DNA from: Saccharospirillum sp. MSK14-1 | Lineage (GTDB): Bacteria > Pseudomonadota > Gammaproteobacteria > Pseudomonadales > Natronospirillaceae | Length of the DNA: 64,000 bases | Direction: 5' to 3' | NCBI RefSeq assembly: GCF_003054965.1 | Contig: NZ_MIES01000002.1 | Location: 1-64,000, forward strand | Shown here: piece after piece, positions 8,700 through 19,637 of the stretch | Position numbering within the stretch: the first letter of the stretch is position 1 | How the letters are laid out: every line of letters starts with the position of its first letter | Translations under genes and position numbers: made by a program | Notes under the pieces: model-generated | Told to the model about the DNA's origin: nothing | The model's input: the letters and a program-made list of their open reading frames with translations, nothing else | Database searches by the model: none

Positions 8700-9806
8700 T
8701 TACAGCAAGGGGGTTAACGCCACCAGAAGGCGTGCGTTTTCACGGCTACTGCCCACGGTAATCCGCAGGCAATCCGCCAGCATCGCATGGCTGCCATCGA
8801 GTTTTTTGATCAGCACACCGGCGTCTTTCAAACCTTGATGAATGGCACCGGCGCGTCCGCTTTCAGTACGTACCAAGACAAAATTAGCCTGGCTATCGTA
8901 GACCGTCAGTTGCGGCAAGGCTTTCAGTTGCTGGGTTAAATCAGCGCGCTGCTTGACCAGCTCCTGGGTTTGCTGTTCGAAGGTTTCAAAATGATCGAGT
9001 GCGAATGTCGCCGCCGCCTGCACCAGATTGCCGATGTTATACGGCAGGCGCAGTTTATTGATTTCCGTCGTCCAGGCGGGGTCGCCAATCAGCATGCCCA
9101 AACGTAAACCCGCCAAGCCCACTTTCGAGAGCGTGCGCAAAATAAGCAGGTTCGGGTAGTCATCCAACCAGGATAAATAGTCCGCGTCAGTAAAGGCGGT
9201 ATAGGCTTCATCCATCACCACCAGACCGGGTGCAGCTTCGATGATGCGGCGCAGTTTCTCATCGCCCCAGAGGTTACCAGTGGGATTGTTCGGCTGAGCC
9301 AAAAAAATCAACGCCGGTTGTTCGCTATCGATGCGAGCCAGCATGCTTTCCAAGTCGATCTCAAAACGCTCAGTCAGCGGCACACCGACATAATCCATCC
9401 CCAGATACTGAGCGATCATGCGATACATCACAAAGCTCGGTTCCGGCGCCATCAACGTACGGCCTTTGCCCGCCACCGCCATAGCGATTAACTGAATCAG
9501 TTCGTCTGAACCGTTGCCCAGCAACAGGTCCCAGCGCTCATCAATGTCCATCACCCGACGCAAGCCCTGCTTCACTTCCGGCGCCTCTGGGTGGGGGTAG
9601 CGATTAACGTGCACATCGGCCAGCGCAGCCTGCCATTGCTGCTGCAATTCTGGCGGCCAGGTGAAGGGATTTTCCATCGCATCCAACTTCAAAAGCCCGC
9701 TGGAATCGGGTACGGGATAGGCCGCAAGCTTACGAATATCATCGCGGACCCAACGTTGTACGCGGGCATCAATTTTGTCTTGCCAGTCGGTTTTACGATC
9801 GGTCAT
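8700..9806 (-). CDS. hisC: Histidinol-phosphate aminotransferase
   Basis: The 368-residue class II PLP aminotransferase converts imidazole-acetol phosphate and glutamate to histidinol phosphate. Visible features are LDAMENPFTWP near the N-terminus, the LLGNGSDELIQL cofactor-binding loop, AQPNNPTGNLW, VMDEAYTAF, and the PLP-lysine segment LRTLSKVGLAGLRLG. I take ATG 9806, five bases after the hisD stop, over an in-frame start 39 nt upstream inside hisD. It is last in the minus-strand series murA-hisG-hisD-hisC and converges on degS with only 3 bp between stops. Confidence 0.95.
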   Translation of the reverse strand: MTDRKTDWQDKIDARVQRWVRDDIRKLAAYPVPDSSGLLKLDAMENPFTWPPELQQQWQAALADVHVNRYPHPEAPEVKQGLRRVMDIDERWDLLLGNGSDELIQLIAMAVAGKGRTLMAPEPSFVMYRMIAQYLGMDYVGVPLTERFEIDLESMLARIDSEQPALIFLAQPNNPTGNLWGDEKLRRIIEAAPGLVVMDEAYTAFTDADYLSWLDDYPNLLILRTLSKVGLAGLRLGMLIGDPAWTTEINKLRLPYNIGNLVQAAATFALDHFETFEQQTQELVKQRADLTQQLKALPQLTVYDSQANFVLVRTESGRAGAIHQGLKDAGVLIKKLDGSHAMLADCLRITVGSSRENARLLVALTPLL

Positions 9807-9810
9807 TAAA

Positions 9811-11118
9811 TCAGTCGTCCAGACGTTTTTCAGCGCTGCGAGCATGAGCCGTCAGCTGCTCGCCGCGCGCCAATATCGACGCAACAGCGCCCAGCGTTTT
9901 AGCACCCTCAGGTGACACACCGATGAGAGAGGTGCGTTTCTGGAAGTCATAAACACCCAAAGGAGAAAAGAAACGCGCGGTGCCACTGGTCGGCAAAACA
10001 TGGTTCGGCCCGGCGCAATAATCACCCAAAGCCTCCGGGGTGTGACGTCCCAGGAAGACCGCGCCGGCATGACGAATCGATGGCAACCAGCTTTCTGGGT
10101 CATCAACCGACAACTCCAGGTGCTCCGGCGCAATGCGGTTAATCAGTTCCGGTGCGTCAGCCAAGTCGGCCACTTGAATCAATGCACCGCGTTCGCTTAG
10201 CGATCGACGCACGATGTCGGCCCGTTCCAGGGTTGGCAGCAAGCGCTCAATGGCTTCGCTGACGGCATCAAGAAAGGCGCCGTCCTGGCTGATCAAAATC
10301 GATTGGGCATCGACATCGTGTTCGGCTTGAGAGAACAGATCCAATGCAATCCAGTCCGGATCGGTTTTGCCATCACAAACGACCAGAATTTCACTGGGAC
10401 CGGCGATCATATCGATACCGACCTTACCAAAGACCTGCTGCTTGGCCGTAGCCACATAAATATTGCCAGGACCAACAATTTTATCGACCGCGGGCACCGT
10501 TTCAGTCCCATACGCCAACGCCGCTACCGCTTGCGCGCCACCAATCAGGAAGATGCGATCTATGCCGGCAACATGGGCAGCGCCTAAGACAAAGTCGCTG
10601 ACCTGACCATCCGGCGCGGGCGTTGTCATGACAATTTCACGGACGCCCGCAACCCGCGCTGGCATAGCATTCATGATCACCGAAGACGCCAGCGGCGCCG
10701 TTCCTCCGGGTACGTAGATGCCGACCTTATCCATGGACGTCACCTGCTGGCCGAGCAAGGTGCCATTGGCTTCGCGATACTGCCAGCTCTCACCCAACTG
10801 GTGTTGATGGTAGCTTTCAACACGCTCGGCAGCGGTTTTTAGCGCATCCTGCTGGGCTTCGGGCAAGCGATCGAAACCGGCTTGAATGGCGTCCGCTCCC
10901 AGCATCAATTGATGAATACTGTTGACCTCAAAGCGATCAAAACGGGCAGTGAGTTCCAACAAAGCCGCATCACCGCGGGCACGGATATCGGCAATGATGT
11001 CTGCCACCCGTTGCTGAACCTGAGTGTCAGACACCGACTCCCACGCCAGCAATTGATCCAGCTGAGCGGAAAATTCCGGGGATTGAGCGTCCAAACGACG
11101 CAATGACAAGGTACTCAT
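9811..11118 (-). CDS. hisD: Histidinol dehydrogenase
   Basis: The 435-residue Zn- and NAD-dependent enzyme oxidises histidinol to histidine in the last two steps of the pathway. Conserved blocks include [65 protein letters not shown] and IAPEHLEL. The GPN, SE and QAEHD motifs hold the zinc and catalytic residues. Its ATG overlaps the hisG stop by 4 bp (ATGA), so translation is coupled. Length and start agree with the family. Confidence 0.97.
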   Translation of the reverse strand: MSTLSLRRLDAQSPEFSAQLDQLLAWESVSDTQVQQRVADIIADIRARGDAALLELTARFDRFEVNSIHQLMLGADAIQAGFDRLPEAQQDALKTAAERVESYHQHQLGESWQYREANGTLLGQQVTSMDKVGIYVPGGTAPLASSVIMNAMPARVAGVREIVMTTPAPDGQVSDFVLGAAHVAGIDRIFLIGGAQAVAALAYGTETVPAVDKIVGPGNIYVATAKQQVFGKVGIDMIAGPSEILVVCDGKTDPDWIALDLFSQAEHDVDAQSILISQDGAFLDAVSEAIERLLPTLERADIVRRSLSERGALIQVADLADAPELINRIAPEHLELSVDDPESWLPSIRHAGAVFLGRHTPEALGDYCAGPNHVLPTSGTARFFSPLGVYDFQKRTSLIGVSPEGAKTLGAVASILARGEQLTAHARSAEKRLDD

Positions 11119-11774
11119 TCAGAAGCCTTCCTGCGATCAGCAACAGCGCGACCTAGATCTTCGACAATGGGGTTGAGACGCTCGTCTTTCAATTTCAACG
11201 CCAAGCGGCTCGCGACCAGCCGGCTGCTGATATCGGCAATGTGTTCCTGCGCTTCCAAACCGTTAGCTTTTAAGGTGTTGCCGGTATCAACGATGTCGAC
11301 AATGCAATCCGCCAAATCCATGATCGGCGCCAATTCCATACCACCGTACAGCTTGATGACATCAACCTGGCGACCCTGTTCGGCAAAGTAGCGTTTGGCG
11401 ACGTCGACAAACTTGGTCGCTACCTTCATCCGGCCTGGCACTGGCTTGGCATCGACCAGACGCGCAGTCATCAGTCGGCAGCGTGCAATTTCCAGATCGA
11501 GCAATTCATACATTTCTTCCGCGCCGTGCTCCATCAGCACGTCCTTACCGGCCACACCCAGATCGGCGACGCCGTATTCCACGTAAGTGGGCACATCGGT
11601 GGCACGAATCACGATAAAGCGCACGTCCGCGCGCGTGGTTTCGAAGATCAGCTTGCGCGAGGTATGAATATCTTCCAATGGCTCGATACCGGCTGCAGCA
11701 AACAGCGGCAGCGTTTCCTTAAGGATGCGACCTTTCGACAAGGCGATGGTGATCTGATCTGCGGGGTTAACCAT
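11115..11774 (-). CDS. hisG: ATP phosphoribosyltransferase, short form
   Basis: The 219-residue enzyme commits PRPP and ATP to histidine synthesis. [15 protein letters not shown] at the start and [15 protein letters not shown] (PRPP-binding loop) are diagnostic. At about 220 residues it is the short form, which lacks the C-terminal ACT-like regulatory domain of the roughly 300-residue enterobacterial HisG. It needs the HisRS-like regulatory subunit HisZ for activity; hisZ is not in the window. The 108 bp up to murA show only a weak CCTCG/CGAGG hairpin. Confidence 0.96.
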   Translation of the reverse strand: MVNPADQITIALSKGRILKETLPLFAAAGIEPLEDIHTSRKLIFETTRADVRFIVIRATDVPTYVEYGVADLGVAGKDVLMEHGAEEMYELLDLEIARCRLMTARLVDAKPVPGRMKVATKFVDVAKRYFAEQGRQVDVIKLYGGMELAPIMDLADCIVDIVDTGNTLKANGLEAQEHIADISSRLVASRLALKLKDERLNPIVEDLGRAVADRRKASE

Positions 11775-11882
11775 GCTCGGACAATATGCTCTTGATCTTC
11801 GGTGAATTAGCCTCGTAACAGGGCGAGGTTGGCTGGCAAGGGTATCAAGGTGGCCGACCGTCCGTGGTAGGCCAGAGGCTTG

Positions 11883-13148
<1,266 letters not shown>

Positions 13149-13391
13149 TTATTTCTCCGCGGCGGACCATTCATCCGGTGTATAGAGGGCCATGGTGACC
13201 GCATGTATTTCGCCAGTGGCGATTTTGTCGTTCAACACGCCGTAGATCAGCTGTTGACGTTGAACCGGACGCTTGCCGGCAAAGAGGTCACCCACGGCAC
13301 GAACAGAAAATTTGGCGCCTGCGCCCTCGACTTCAAAGTCGACGTCCGGCAGGGCCGCGACCAGCATAGCTTTCACATCGTCGGCTGACAT
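13149..13391 (-). CDS. ibaG: BolA-family protein IbaG
   Basis: The 80-residue BolA-like protein has the central helix-loop with VEGAGAKFSVRAVGDLFAGKRPVQRQQLIYGVL and a conserved C-terminal IHAVTMALYTPDEW. IbaG proteins bind monothiol glutaredoxins and [2Fe-2S] clusters and affect envelope and acid-stress phenotypes. It is immediately upstream of murA, as in most gammaproteobacteria. The usual upstream partner mlaB is missing; a 109-bp gap with a hairpin separates it from mlaC. Confidence 0.93.
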   Translation of the reverse strand: MSADDVKAMLVAALPDVDFEVEGAGAKFSVRAVGDLFAGKRPVQRQQLIYGVLNDKIATGEIHAVTMALYTPDEWSAAEK

Positions 13392-13464
13392 AGGTCTCTC
13401 TGCGTTGAATCCGATAAAAAGGGGTGGGGATTATACGGAAAGCGACGGCAAATCGAAATGGAGA

Positions 13465-13491
13465 AACGGAGGCCACTCGACCTCCGTTTTT
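13465..13491. terminator. Hairpin downstream of mlaC
   Basis: A 7-bp perfect stem ACGGAGG (13466-13472) and CCTCCGT (13481-13487) has an 8-nt loop. On the plus strand it is followed by TTTTT; on the minus strand, the direction of mlaC, the tail is TTTCTCC. It probably ends mlaC transcription, leaving ibaG-murA-his with their own promoter. Confidence 0.55.
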
Positions 13492-13500
13492 ATGCCGTGC

Positions 13501-14163
13501 TTATTGGAACTGGTTGGCTTCGAACGATTCGGCAGTGATGCGCTCCCATTCGTCGATGGTCGCATCCAGATCACCACCCTGCTCACGGTAAATCTGGTCA
13601 AACTGGGTTTTGAAGGTCACGCCCAGATTAATGCCGTTGAAAATGACGTTCTGCATTTTCCAGCCGTCGGAAGACTGGCTGTAGTAGACGCTCTGTACCA
13701 TGGGATAACGCTGCCCTTGCGGGGACACGGCTTCAAGCCGAACCCGGGTATTACGCACGGTATCGCCATCATTGTCCTGATCTTCCACCAGACGGACTTC
13801 GAAGGCGCCAAAGTTATACAGGCCGCCCGCGTAGGTGTTAATCATGGAACGTTTGAACACTTCCAGAAACCGCAGCTTCTGTTCGTTGGTCGCGTTTTGC
13901 AAGGTGTCGCCCATAATACGGCTGACGATCACAGTGTAACCAATGAGGGGTTCCAGCACTTCGGCGACTTCATTCAGGTAGGCCTGGCGATCACCGGCAT
14001 TGCCGTTGTTGTATTTTTCGACAACCGACAATACCTGCTCAACACCGTCGATCACGCTCTGTTCGGCCGACTGACTGGGCGTAAAGGTTTCGGCCATTGC
14101 CGTTGCACTGAGCGACAACCAGGCACCGATCAACACAACCGACACACTTCGCATAACACTCAT
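13501..14163 (-). CDS. mlaC: MlaC/Ttg2D-type periplasmic phospholipid carrier
   Basis: The 220-residue protein has a signal peptide (hydrophobic residues 5-20, cleavage near ATAMA-ET). The mature part matches the Tol-Tol-Ttg2/MlaC domain, for example EVLEPLIGYTVIVSRIMGD, FKRSMINTYAGGLYNF and the C-terminal GVTFKTQFDQIYREQGGDLDATIDEW. MlaC shuttles phospholipids between the MlaA-porin complex and the MlaFEDB transporter. GGAG precedes ATG 14163. Normally the gene lies in mlaF-E-D-C-B-ibaG. Here mlaFED and mlaB are absent and mlaC faces kdsD directly, so it is an orphan at this locus. Confidence 0.92.
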   Translation of the reverse strand: MSVMRSVSVVLIGAWLSLSATAMAETFTPSQSAEQSVIDGVEQVLSVVEKYNNGNAGDRQAYLNEVAEVLEPLIGYTVIVSRIMGDTLQNATNEQKLRFLEVFKRSMINTYAGGLYNFGAFEVRLVEDQDNDGDTVRNTRVRLEAVSPQGQRYPMVQSVYYSQSSDGWKMQNVIFNGINLGVTFKTQFDQIYREQGGDLDATIDEWERITAESFEANQFQ

Positions 14164-14342
14164 TCATTTCTCCTTTCGGTATGCGCCGCCTATTCTAGAG
14201 GCGATGCGCCATCGGTGCGAGAGGCCAAAGGTCAGCAAAGATGATACTGCGCACAATTTGGGGCTTTACCAACAACTTCAGACCGCTCGGCTTTGTGGTA
14301 ATCTAGCCCGCCAGTTCAGAACCCTTGGGCAAGAAACGCTCT

Positions 14343-15314
14343 ATGCACGCTACCGTCAATTACCTGGAATCGGCACAACGCACCCTGCGGCTGGAAATCG
14401 AATCTCTGCAGTCACTGAGTGGCCATCTCGATGCCGGCTTTGAGCGCGCCTGCGATCTGGCGTTGGTCTGTAAAGGCCGGGTAGTGGTCACTGGCATGGG
14501 CAAATCCGGACACGTTGGCAACAAACTGGCGGCTACGCTGGCCAGTACTGGCACCCCGGCGTTCTTTGTTCACCCGGGTGAAGCCAGCCATGGCGACATG
14601 GGTATGATTACTGGCGACGATGTGGTGATTGCGTTATCTAACTCCGGTGAGTCGAGTGAAGTCATCACCCTGATTCCTCTGATCAAACGTCTGGGCGCAC
14701 GCCTCATTGGTATGACCGGCAACCCCAACAGCACTCTGGGTCGCGCTGCCGATGCTCACATCTACTGCGGCGTTGAACAGGAAGCCTGCCCACTCAATTT
14801 AGCGCCGACGTCATCGACCACGGCCACCATGGTCATGGGCGACGCCCTGGCGATTGCCCTGCTCGAAGCCCGCGGTTTTACCGCTGACGATTTCGCTTTT
14901 TCACATCCCGGCGGCAGCCTGGGACGCAAGCTACTGCTGAAGGTCGGCGACATCATGCACAGTGGCGAAGCCTTTCCAGCGGTCGCACCAACAACGCCGT
15001 TACGCGATGCGCTGTTGGAAATGACCCGCAAGGGCCTGGGGTTGACCACTATTCTGGATGGCGACGGGCAACTGCTTGGCGTCTACACCGATGGTGATTT
15101 ACGCCGCACTCTGGACGCGGGTATCGATTTGCATCAAACGCCGATCGCCGACGTCATGCACGCCGGTGCTAAAACCATTTCTTCTGACCATCTGGCAGCC
15201 GAAGCCCTGTTTGAAATGGAATCGCGCAAGATAACAGCCCTGGTGGTTGTGGATGCAGACCGCCCCGTGGGTATTGTCCACATGCACGACATTCTGCGCG
15301 CAGGTGTCGCCTGA
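14343..15314 (+). CDS. kdsD: D-arabinose 5-phosphate isomerase
   Basis: The 323-residue enzyme interconverts ribulose 5-phosphate and arabinose 5-phosphate for KDO synthesis. It has an N-terminal SIS domain (VVVTGMGKSGHVGNKLAATLASTGTPA, then ALSNSGESSEV) and two CBS domains (about residues 205-320). GEASHGDMG and FAFSHPGGSLGRKLL are typical of KdsD. I chose ATG 14343 over a TTG six codons earlier. Its stop overlaps the lptC start (TGATG). The next gene is usually kdsC (KDO-8-P phosphatase), which is missing here. Confidence 0.95.
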   Translation: MHATVNYLESAQRTLRLEIESLQSLSGHLDAGFERACDLALVCKGRVVVTGMGKSGHVGNKLAATLASTGTPAFFVHPGEASHGDMGMITGDDVVIALSNSGESSEVITLIPLIKRLGARLIGMTGNPNSTLGRAADAHIYCGVEQEACPLNLAPTSSTTATMVMGDALAIALLEARGFTADDFAFSHPGGSLGRKLLLKVGDIMHSGEAFPAVAPTTPLRDALLEMTRKGLGLTTILDGDGQLLGVYTDGDLRRTLDAGIDLHQTPIADVMHAGAKTISSDHLAAEALFEMESRKITALVVVDADRPVGIVHMHDILRAGVA

Positions 15315-15880
15315 TGCCTCGATTGCGAACGCTGTTGCCCATCGCAACCGGTCTGCTGATATTAGCCGCCATTATCTGGTGGCATCCTGCTGAAACCTCA
15401 CCGAGCTTCACCACCGAACTGCAGTTACCCGATGATCCACCGGACCTGTTCATACGCACTTTTCAACAGACCCGTTATGATACCGACGGCCGGCCCAGCC
15501 TTTATACCGTCGCCAGCTCCTTCGCTTACTATCAGGACAGTGGCAACAGCCAGATAACGGTGCCAAACGTACGCCTGATTCGTGATAACGGTCCGGATTG
15601 GACCATTCGTTCTCAGGCCGCCACCTTGTTCAACAACGGCGATGCCATTTTCGAAGACACGGTCCGTGTTCACGAACTGAGCGATATCAGTCGCTGGGAA
15701 TTGGCCACCGACTGGCTCCAGGTCACGCAAAATGGCGACTTCGTCAGCACCCCTGAGCCTGTTAGACTCACCCAGGGTCCGCAGGTTGCCACCGGCGTAG
15801 GATTTAATGCAGACCTGACGACGGATGATCCCGTCCTTACTTTGCAATCTGAGGTAGTCATTCACTATGAAGTCGACTGA
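15314..15880 (+). CDS. lptC: LPS export system protein LptC
   Basis: The 188-residue bitopic protein has one N-terminal transmembrane helix (about residues 7-23, LLPIATGLLILAAIIWW) and a periplasmic beta-jellyroll. It forms part of the Lpt bridge that passes LPS from LptB2FG to LptA. Sequence identity in this family is low, but size, topology, the Y-x-L-x-A-xx pattern in the first half and the position before lptA-lptB make the call safe. It is coupled to kdsD by a one-base stop/start overlap and overlaps lptA by 14 bp. Confidence 0.93.
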   Translation: MPRLRTLLPIATGLLILAAIIWWHPAETSPSFTTELQLPDDPPDLFIRTFQQTRYDTDGRPSLYTVASSFAYYQDSGNSQITVPNVRLIRDNGPDWTIRSQAATLFNNGDAIFEDTVRVHELSDISRWELATDWLQVTQNGDFVSTPEPVRLTQGPQVATGVGFNADLTTDDPVLTLQSEVVIHYEVD

Positions 15881-16406
15881 TTCCAAGCGGCGTTGGCGCA
15901 AGGCATTCATTGCCACTGCAGTCTGCCTGTGCAGCACGGCGGTTCTGGCGTTGCCGGAAGATCGCAATCAGCCGATGACCATTCAGGCCGACCAAGGCGC
16001 GTTTCGCAGTGGCAGCGGCGAAGCCCATTTCCAAGGCAACGTGCACCTCAAACAAGGCAGCCTGGAAGTTTGGGCGGACACGCTGGATGTCACCCGAGAC
16101 CCGGCCACAGGCATCATTGAGTTTTTAGAGGCACGTGGCGAACCCGCGCGCTACCAGGAACAACCGAATGTCGGAGAACCACTGATCCGCGTTGAGGGTC
16201 AGCGCATCGAATACCGGCCGCAGCAAGACATCATCATTACCGAAGGTGGTGGTCGCCTGGAACAGAACGACAGTGAAATTCAGGCGGAATACATTCAATA
16301 CAATCTGGTCGAGGAAACGCTCAGCGTGCGTTCTGTTCGCAGTCAAACCGAAAACCCGGAAGCCCCGCAGGCAACCTGGGTCATTCAGCCAGGAGCGGTG
16401 GACTGA
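15867..16406 (+). CDS. lptA: LPS transport periplasmic protein LptA
   Basis: The 179-residue protein has a signal peptide (about residues 12-29, ending near VLALPEDR). The OstA-like beta-jellyroll follows, with MTIQADQGAFRSGSGEAHFQGNVHLKQGSLEVWADTLDV as its characteristic opening. LptA polymers span the periplasm and carry LPS to LptDE. It overlaps lptC by 14 bp, and its stop is directly followed by the lptB ATG, with an AGGAG ribosome site inside the lptA end. Confidence 0.95.
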   Translation: MKSTDSKRRWRKAFIATAVCLCSTAVLALPEDRNQPMTIQADQGAFRSGSGEAHFQGNVHLKQGSLEVWADTLDVTRDPATGIIEFLEARGEPARYQEQPNVGEPLIRVEGQRIEYRPQQDIIITEGGGRLEQNDSEIQAEYIQYNLVEETLSVRSVRSQTENPEAPQATWVIQPGAVD

Positions 16407-17132
16407 ATGAGTTTATTGCACGCAAAACATCTGGCTAAAAGTTATCGCAAACGCCCGGTTGTGCGCGATGTCAGCCTGAGCGTTGAACCGGGTCAAATTG
16501 TCGGCCTGCTCGGTCCCAACGGAGCCGGTAAAACCACTTGCTTCTATATGATCGTTGGTCTGATACCGGCGGATAACGGCGAGGTCTACATCGGGGATAC
16601 CGCCGTTTCAAAATTGCCAATGCACGCCCGAGCTCGTCATGGCATTGGGTACTTACCGCAAGAAGCGTCCATTTTTCGCAAGCTGAGTGTCGCTGATAAC
16701 ATTCTCGGCGTTTTGCAGACGCGCAAAGAACTGTCGCGCAGTGAACGTCATGACCGCTTGGAATCGCTGCTGCAAGAGTTCAACATCACCCATATCCGCG
16801 ACAGCCTCGGCATGGCGCTGTCCGGTGGCGAGCGGCGACGCGTTGAAATCGCCCGCGCTCTGGCCATGGAACCGGCCGTGGTGTTGCTCGACGAACCCTT
16901 TGCCGGTGTCGACCCGATTTCCGTGGGTGACATCAAAGGCATCATTCATCATCTGCGCGATCGCGGTATTGCCGTTTTGATCACCGATCACAACGTGCGC
17001 GAAACGCTCGATATCTGCGAAAAAGCCTATATCGTTGGCAACGGACATATCATCGCTGAAGGAACAGCTGAGGATGTACTCAACAACGCCACCGTGCGTG
17101 AGGTATATTTAGGCGACCAGTTCCGGCTATGA
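16407..17132 (+). CDS. lptB: LPS export ABC transporter ATP-binding protein
   Basis: The 241-residue ATPase of LptB2FG powers LPS extraction from the inner membrane. Walker A is GPNGAGKTT (about residues 36-44), the Q-loop and [14 protein letters not shown] block are LptB-specific, signature [16 protein letters not shown] and Walker [12 protein letters not shown] are intact, and the switch His is in [10 protein letters not shown]. Length matches E. coli LptB (241). It is part of the kdsD-lptC-lptA-lptB-rpoN series; lptF and lptG are elsewhere, as usual. Confidence 0.97.
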   Translation: MSLLHAKHLAKSYRKRPVVRDVSLSVEPGQIVGLLGPNGAGKTTCFYMIVGLIPADNGEVYIGDTAVSKLPMHARARHGIGYLPQEASIFRKLSVADNILGVLQTRKELSRSERHDRLESLLQEFNITHIRDSLGMALSGGERRRVEIARALAMEPAVVLLDEPFAGVDPISVGDIKGIIHHLRDRGIAVLITDHNVRETLDICEKAYIVGNGHIIAEGTAEDVLNNATVREVYLGDQFRL

Positions 17133-17192
17133 CGGCAATCTCCCGTCAGGACTCGTTGTAATTAACAGGCCCAAAGGCGTATTAACACCTCT

Positions 17193-18722
17193 ATGAAGAC
17201 CTCCTTACAACTCAAAATGAGTCAGCAGTTGACGATGACGCCGCAACTGCAGCAAGCCATTCGTCTCCTGCAGCTGTCGACCCTGGACTTACAGCAGGAG
17301 ATTCAGGAGGCGCTGGAAACCAATCCGATGCTGGAAGTTCGCGAAGACGACGGCGGCAACAGCAATGACGGCGAACACGACACTGCCAATTCCAGCGAAT
17401 CCCTTAATGGTGACTCTCTAAACGGCGATAGCAGCAAAGCGGAAAGCCTGACCGACAATTCCGATAATCGTCAGGAAATGGAAATCCAGGAACACATTCC
17501 CGATGACTTAGCGGTCGATTCTTCCTGGGATGATATCTACACCCACACCCCGACCAGTCACGGTTTACCGTCCGGCGATGACGACTTCAATTTTGAAAAC
17601 GTCTACGGCACCACCGATTCGCTTTGGGATCACCTGAACTGGCAGCTTAACCTCACTACCATGACGGATCGCGATCGACTGATCGCCGAATCCATCATCG
17701 AAAGTGTCGATGCCGAAGGCTATTTGCAGTCGACGCTGGAGGAAATATTTGAAGGTCTGGATGACACCCTCTCGACCGAAGACGACCCGTTGGAAATGGA
17801 CGAAGTGGAAGCGGTACTGCGCCGCGTTCAGCATTTCGATCCCGCCGGTGTGTGTGCGCGTGACCTGTCCGACTGTTTGAGCATTCAGCTCAACCAACTA
17901 CCGGAAGAAACACCGAGTCGCCACGATGCCCTGAAAATCGTCAAAGATCATCTTGATCTGCTGGGCGCACGGGATTACGCACAGTTGATGCGCAAAACCC
18001 GCCTGAAAGAAAATGAACTGCGCGACGTTATTCTGTTAATTCAAAGCCTGAACCCACGGCCTGGCAACCAGATCGAAAGCGGCAAAGACGAGTACGTCGT
18101 CCCCGATGTCATCGTGCGCAAAGACGTGAAAAACAATCGCTGGCTGGTCGAATTAAACCCAGACATCGCCCCAAAATTACGGGTCAATGCATCCTACGCT
18201 TCCATGGTCAAACGCGCCGATAATTCCAGCGACAACACCTATCTGAAAGATCACCTTCAGGAAGCGCGTTGGTTTATTAAAAGTCTGCAAAGCCGTAACG
18301 AAACCCTGCTCAAGGTCGCCACCAATATCGTTGAACATCAGCGCGGCTTCCTTGAACACGGCGAAGAAGCCATGAAGCCACTGGTCTTACACGATGTGGC
18401 CCAGGCCGTTGAAATGCACGAATCCACCATCTCGCGGGTCACCACTCAAAAATACATGCACACGCCCCGCGGCATTTTTGAACTCAAATACTTCTTCTCC
18501 AGCCACGTCAGTACTGAAGGTGGCGGCGAGTGCTCCAGTACCGCCATTCGCGCCATCATTCGCAAGCTGGTTGCGGCTGAAAACCCGCGCAAACCGCTGA
18601 GCGATTCCAAGATTGCCACCTTACTGGGTGACCAGGGCATCAAGGTCGCGCGACGCACCATCGCCAAGTACCGAGAGGCCATGCACATACCCCCGTCAAA
18701 CGAACGTAAGAGTTTGATTTAG
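17193..18722 (+). CDS. rpoN: RNA polymerase sigma-54 factor
   Basis: The 509-residue sigma-54 directs transcription from -24/-12 promoters with AAA+ activators. Region I ([29 protein letters not shown]) binds activator and core. Region II (about residues 50-120) is a long acidic linker with repeated Ser/Asn/Asp-rich units. The core-binding and HTH regions follow, and the RpoN box [12 protein letters not shown] is near the C-terminus. The conserved lptB-rpoN-hpf-ptsN context supports it. The gene starts at ATG 17193, 60 bp after lptB. Confidence 0.97.
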   Translation: MKTSLQLKMSQQLTMTPQLQQAIRLLQLSTLDLQQEIQEALETNPMLEVREDDGGNSNDGEHDTANSSESLNGDSLNGDSSKAESLTDNSDNRQEMEIQEHIPDDLAVDSSWDDIYTHTPTSHGLPSGDDDFNFENVYGTTDSLWDHLNWQLNLTTMTDRDRLIAESIIESVDAEGYLQSTLEEIFEGLDDTLSTEDDPLEMDEVEAVLRRVQHFDPAGVCARDLSDCLSIQLNQLPEETPSRHDALKIVKDHLDLLGARDYAQLMRKTRLKENELRDVILLIQSLNPRPGNQIESGKDEYVVPDVIVRKDVKNNRWLVELNPDIAPKLRVNASYASMVKRADNSSDNTYLKDHLQEARWFIKSLQSRNETLLKVATNIVEHQRGFLEHGEEAMKPLVLHDVAQAVEMHESTISRVTTQKYMHTPRGIFELKYFFSSHVSTEGGGECSSTAIRAIIRKLVAAENPRKPLSDSKIATLLGDQGIKVARRTIAKYREAMHIPPSNERKSLI

Positions 18723-18868
18723 ATCATATTATTGTGCGACCACCAACTTGAAGTGGCCGCGACTCACCGCAAAGATTGAATCAGGAGCTAGACTGAATCG
18801 AGGGATAGACCTGAAGGAAGCGGGCCACCCCATGGCCTGAATCATTGTCACTGCACGAGGAGCGGACT

Positions 18869-19174
18869 ATGCAAGTCAACATCAGCGGTCAACACGTCGA
18901 AGTTACTGAAGCTCTCCACGACTATGTTGCCTCCAAGCTGGAAAAGCTGGAGCGGCACTACGATCAGATTGGCAACGTCCAGGTAACGCTCAGTATTGAA
19001 AAAAACCGGCAAAAAGCGGAAGCTTCGCTCAACATCAAGGGGGCTCAGTTGCACGCCGACGCTGCACACGATGATTTATACGCCGCCATCGACATGATCA
19101 CTGACAAGCTCGATCGCCAACTGCTTAAGCACAAGGAAAAAACGGTCGACCGCATGCACGGGAACTCTCGTTAA
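18869..19174 (+). CDS. hpf: Ribosome hibernation promoting factor, short form
   Basis: The 101-residue S30AE/HPF protein (MQVNISGQHVEVTEALHDYVASKLEKLERH) binds the 30S decoding site in stationary phase and promotes 100S dimers. At about 100 residues it is a short HPF without the dimerising C-terminal domain. ATG 18869 has a clear GAGGAG ribosome site; an in-frame start 8 codons earlier is unlikely. The 146 bp after rpoN should contain its promoter, but I see no strong match. It directly precedes ptsN, as in Pseudomonas and E. coli. Confidence 0.94.
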   Translation: MQVNISGQHVEVTEALHDYVASKLEKLERHYDQIGNVQVTLSIEKNRQKAEASLNIKGAQLHADAAHDDLYAAIDMITDKLDRQLLKHKEKTVDRMHGNSR

Positions 19175-19176
19175 CC

Positions 19177-19632
19177 ATGATTCAACTGGACCAGGTCCTC
19201 AGTGTCGAACGCGCCTATACAGGCGCGTTTGGCGTCAGCAAGAAACGCGTTCTGCAAAGTCTCGCCGAACGATTAGCCGCCTCACTCGACGGGGTCGGTG
19301 AAGTCGATCTTTTCGATCAACTGATTGCCCGTGAGCGCCTGGGATCCACCGGTTTAGGCCAGGGCATTGCCGTGCCTCATTGTCGCCTGGCTCAGATTGA
19401 CCGCCCTATTGCTGCGCTGGCCAAACTTGACGAAGCCGTCGACTTTGAATCGCCCGACCGAAAGCCGGTCGATCTGTTGTTTGTTCTGGTGGTCCCTGAA
19501 GCCGCTACCGACGACCACCTCAATTTGCTTGCCGCAGTGGTTGAACGCTTCAACGACAGTGGCCTGGTTAAATCACTGCGCCAGGCGACTGACAGCCAGA
19601 CCCTGTATCAGCACTTTATCCAGGGCCTCTAA
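19177..19632 (+). CDS. ptsN: Nitrogen phosphotransferase EIIA-Ntr
   Basis: The 151-residue EIIA of the PTS-Ntr regulatory branch is phosphorylated on His68 in GLGQGIAVPHCRL, and the family core is complete. It receives phosphate from EI-Ntr (PtsP) through NPr (PtsO) and modulates potassium transport, envelope stress and sigma-54-linked functions rather than sugar uptake. The gene starts 2 bp after hpf and is followed 5 bp later by rapZ. ptsO is the last gene of the set; ptsP is not in the window. Confidence 0.95.
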   Translation: MIQLDQVLSVERAYTGAFGVSKKRVLQSLAERLAASLDGVGEVDLFDQLIARERLGSTGLGQGIAVPHCRLAQIDRPIAALAKLDEAVDFESPDRKPVDLLFVLVVPEAATDDHLNLLAAVVERFNDSGLVKSLRQATDSQTLYQHFIQGL

Positions 19633-19637
19633 TCACC

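Noticed and set aside
13273-14244. 323-codon plus-strand frame across ibaG-mlaC
   Set aside because: Antisense to two recognisable genes, no ribosome site, no homology recognised.
17126-17150. Terminator after lptB
   Set aside because: A 6-bp TGACGG/CCGTCA stem exists but no T-run follows, and lptB-rpoN is a conserved operon junction.
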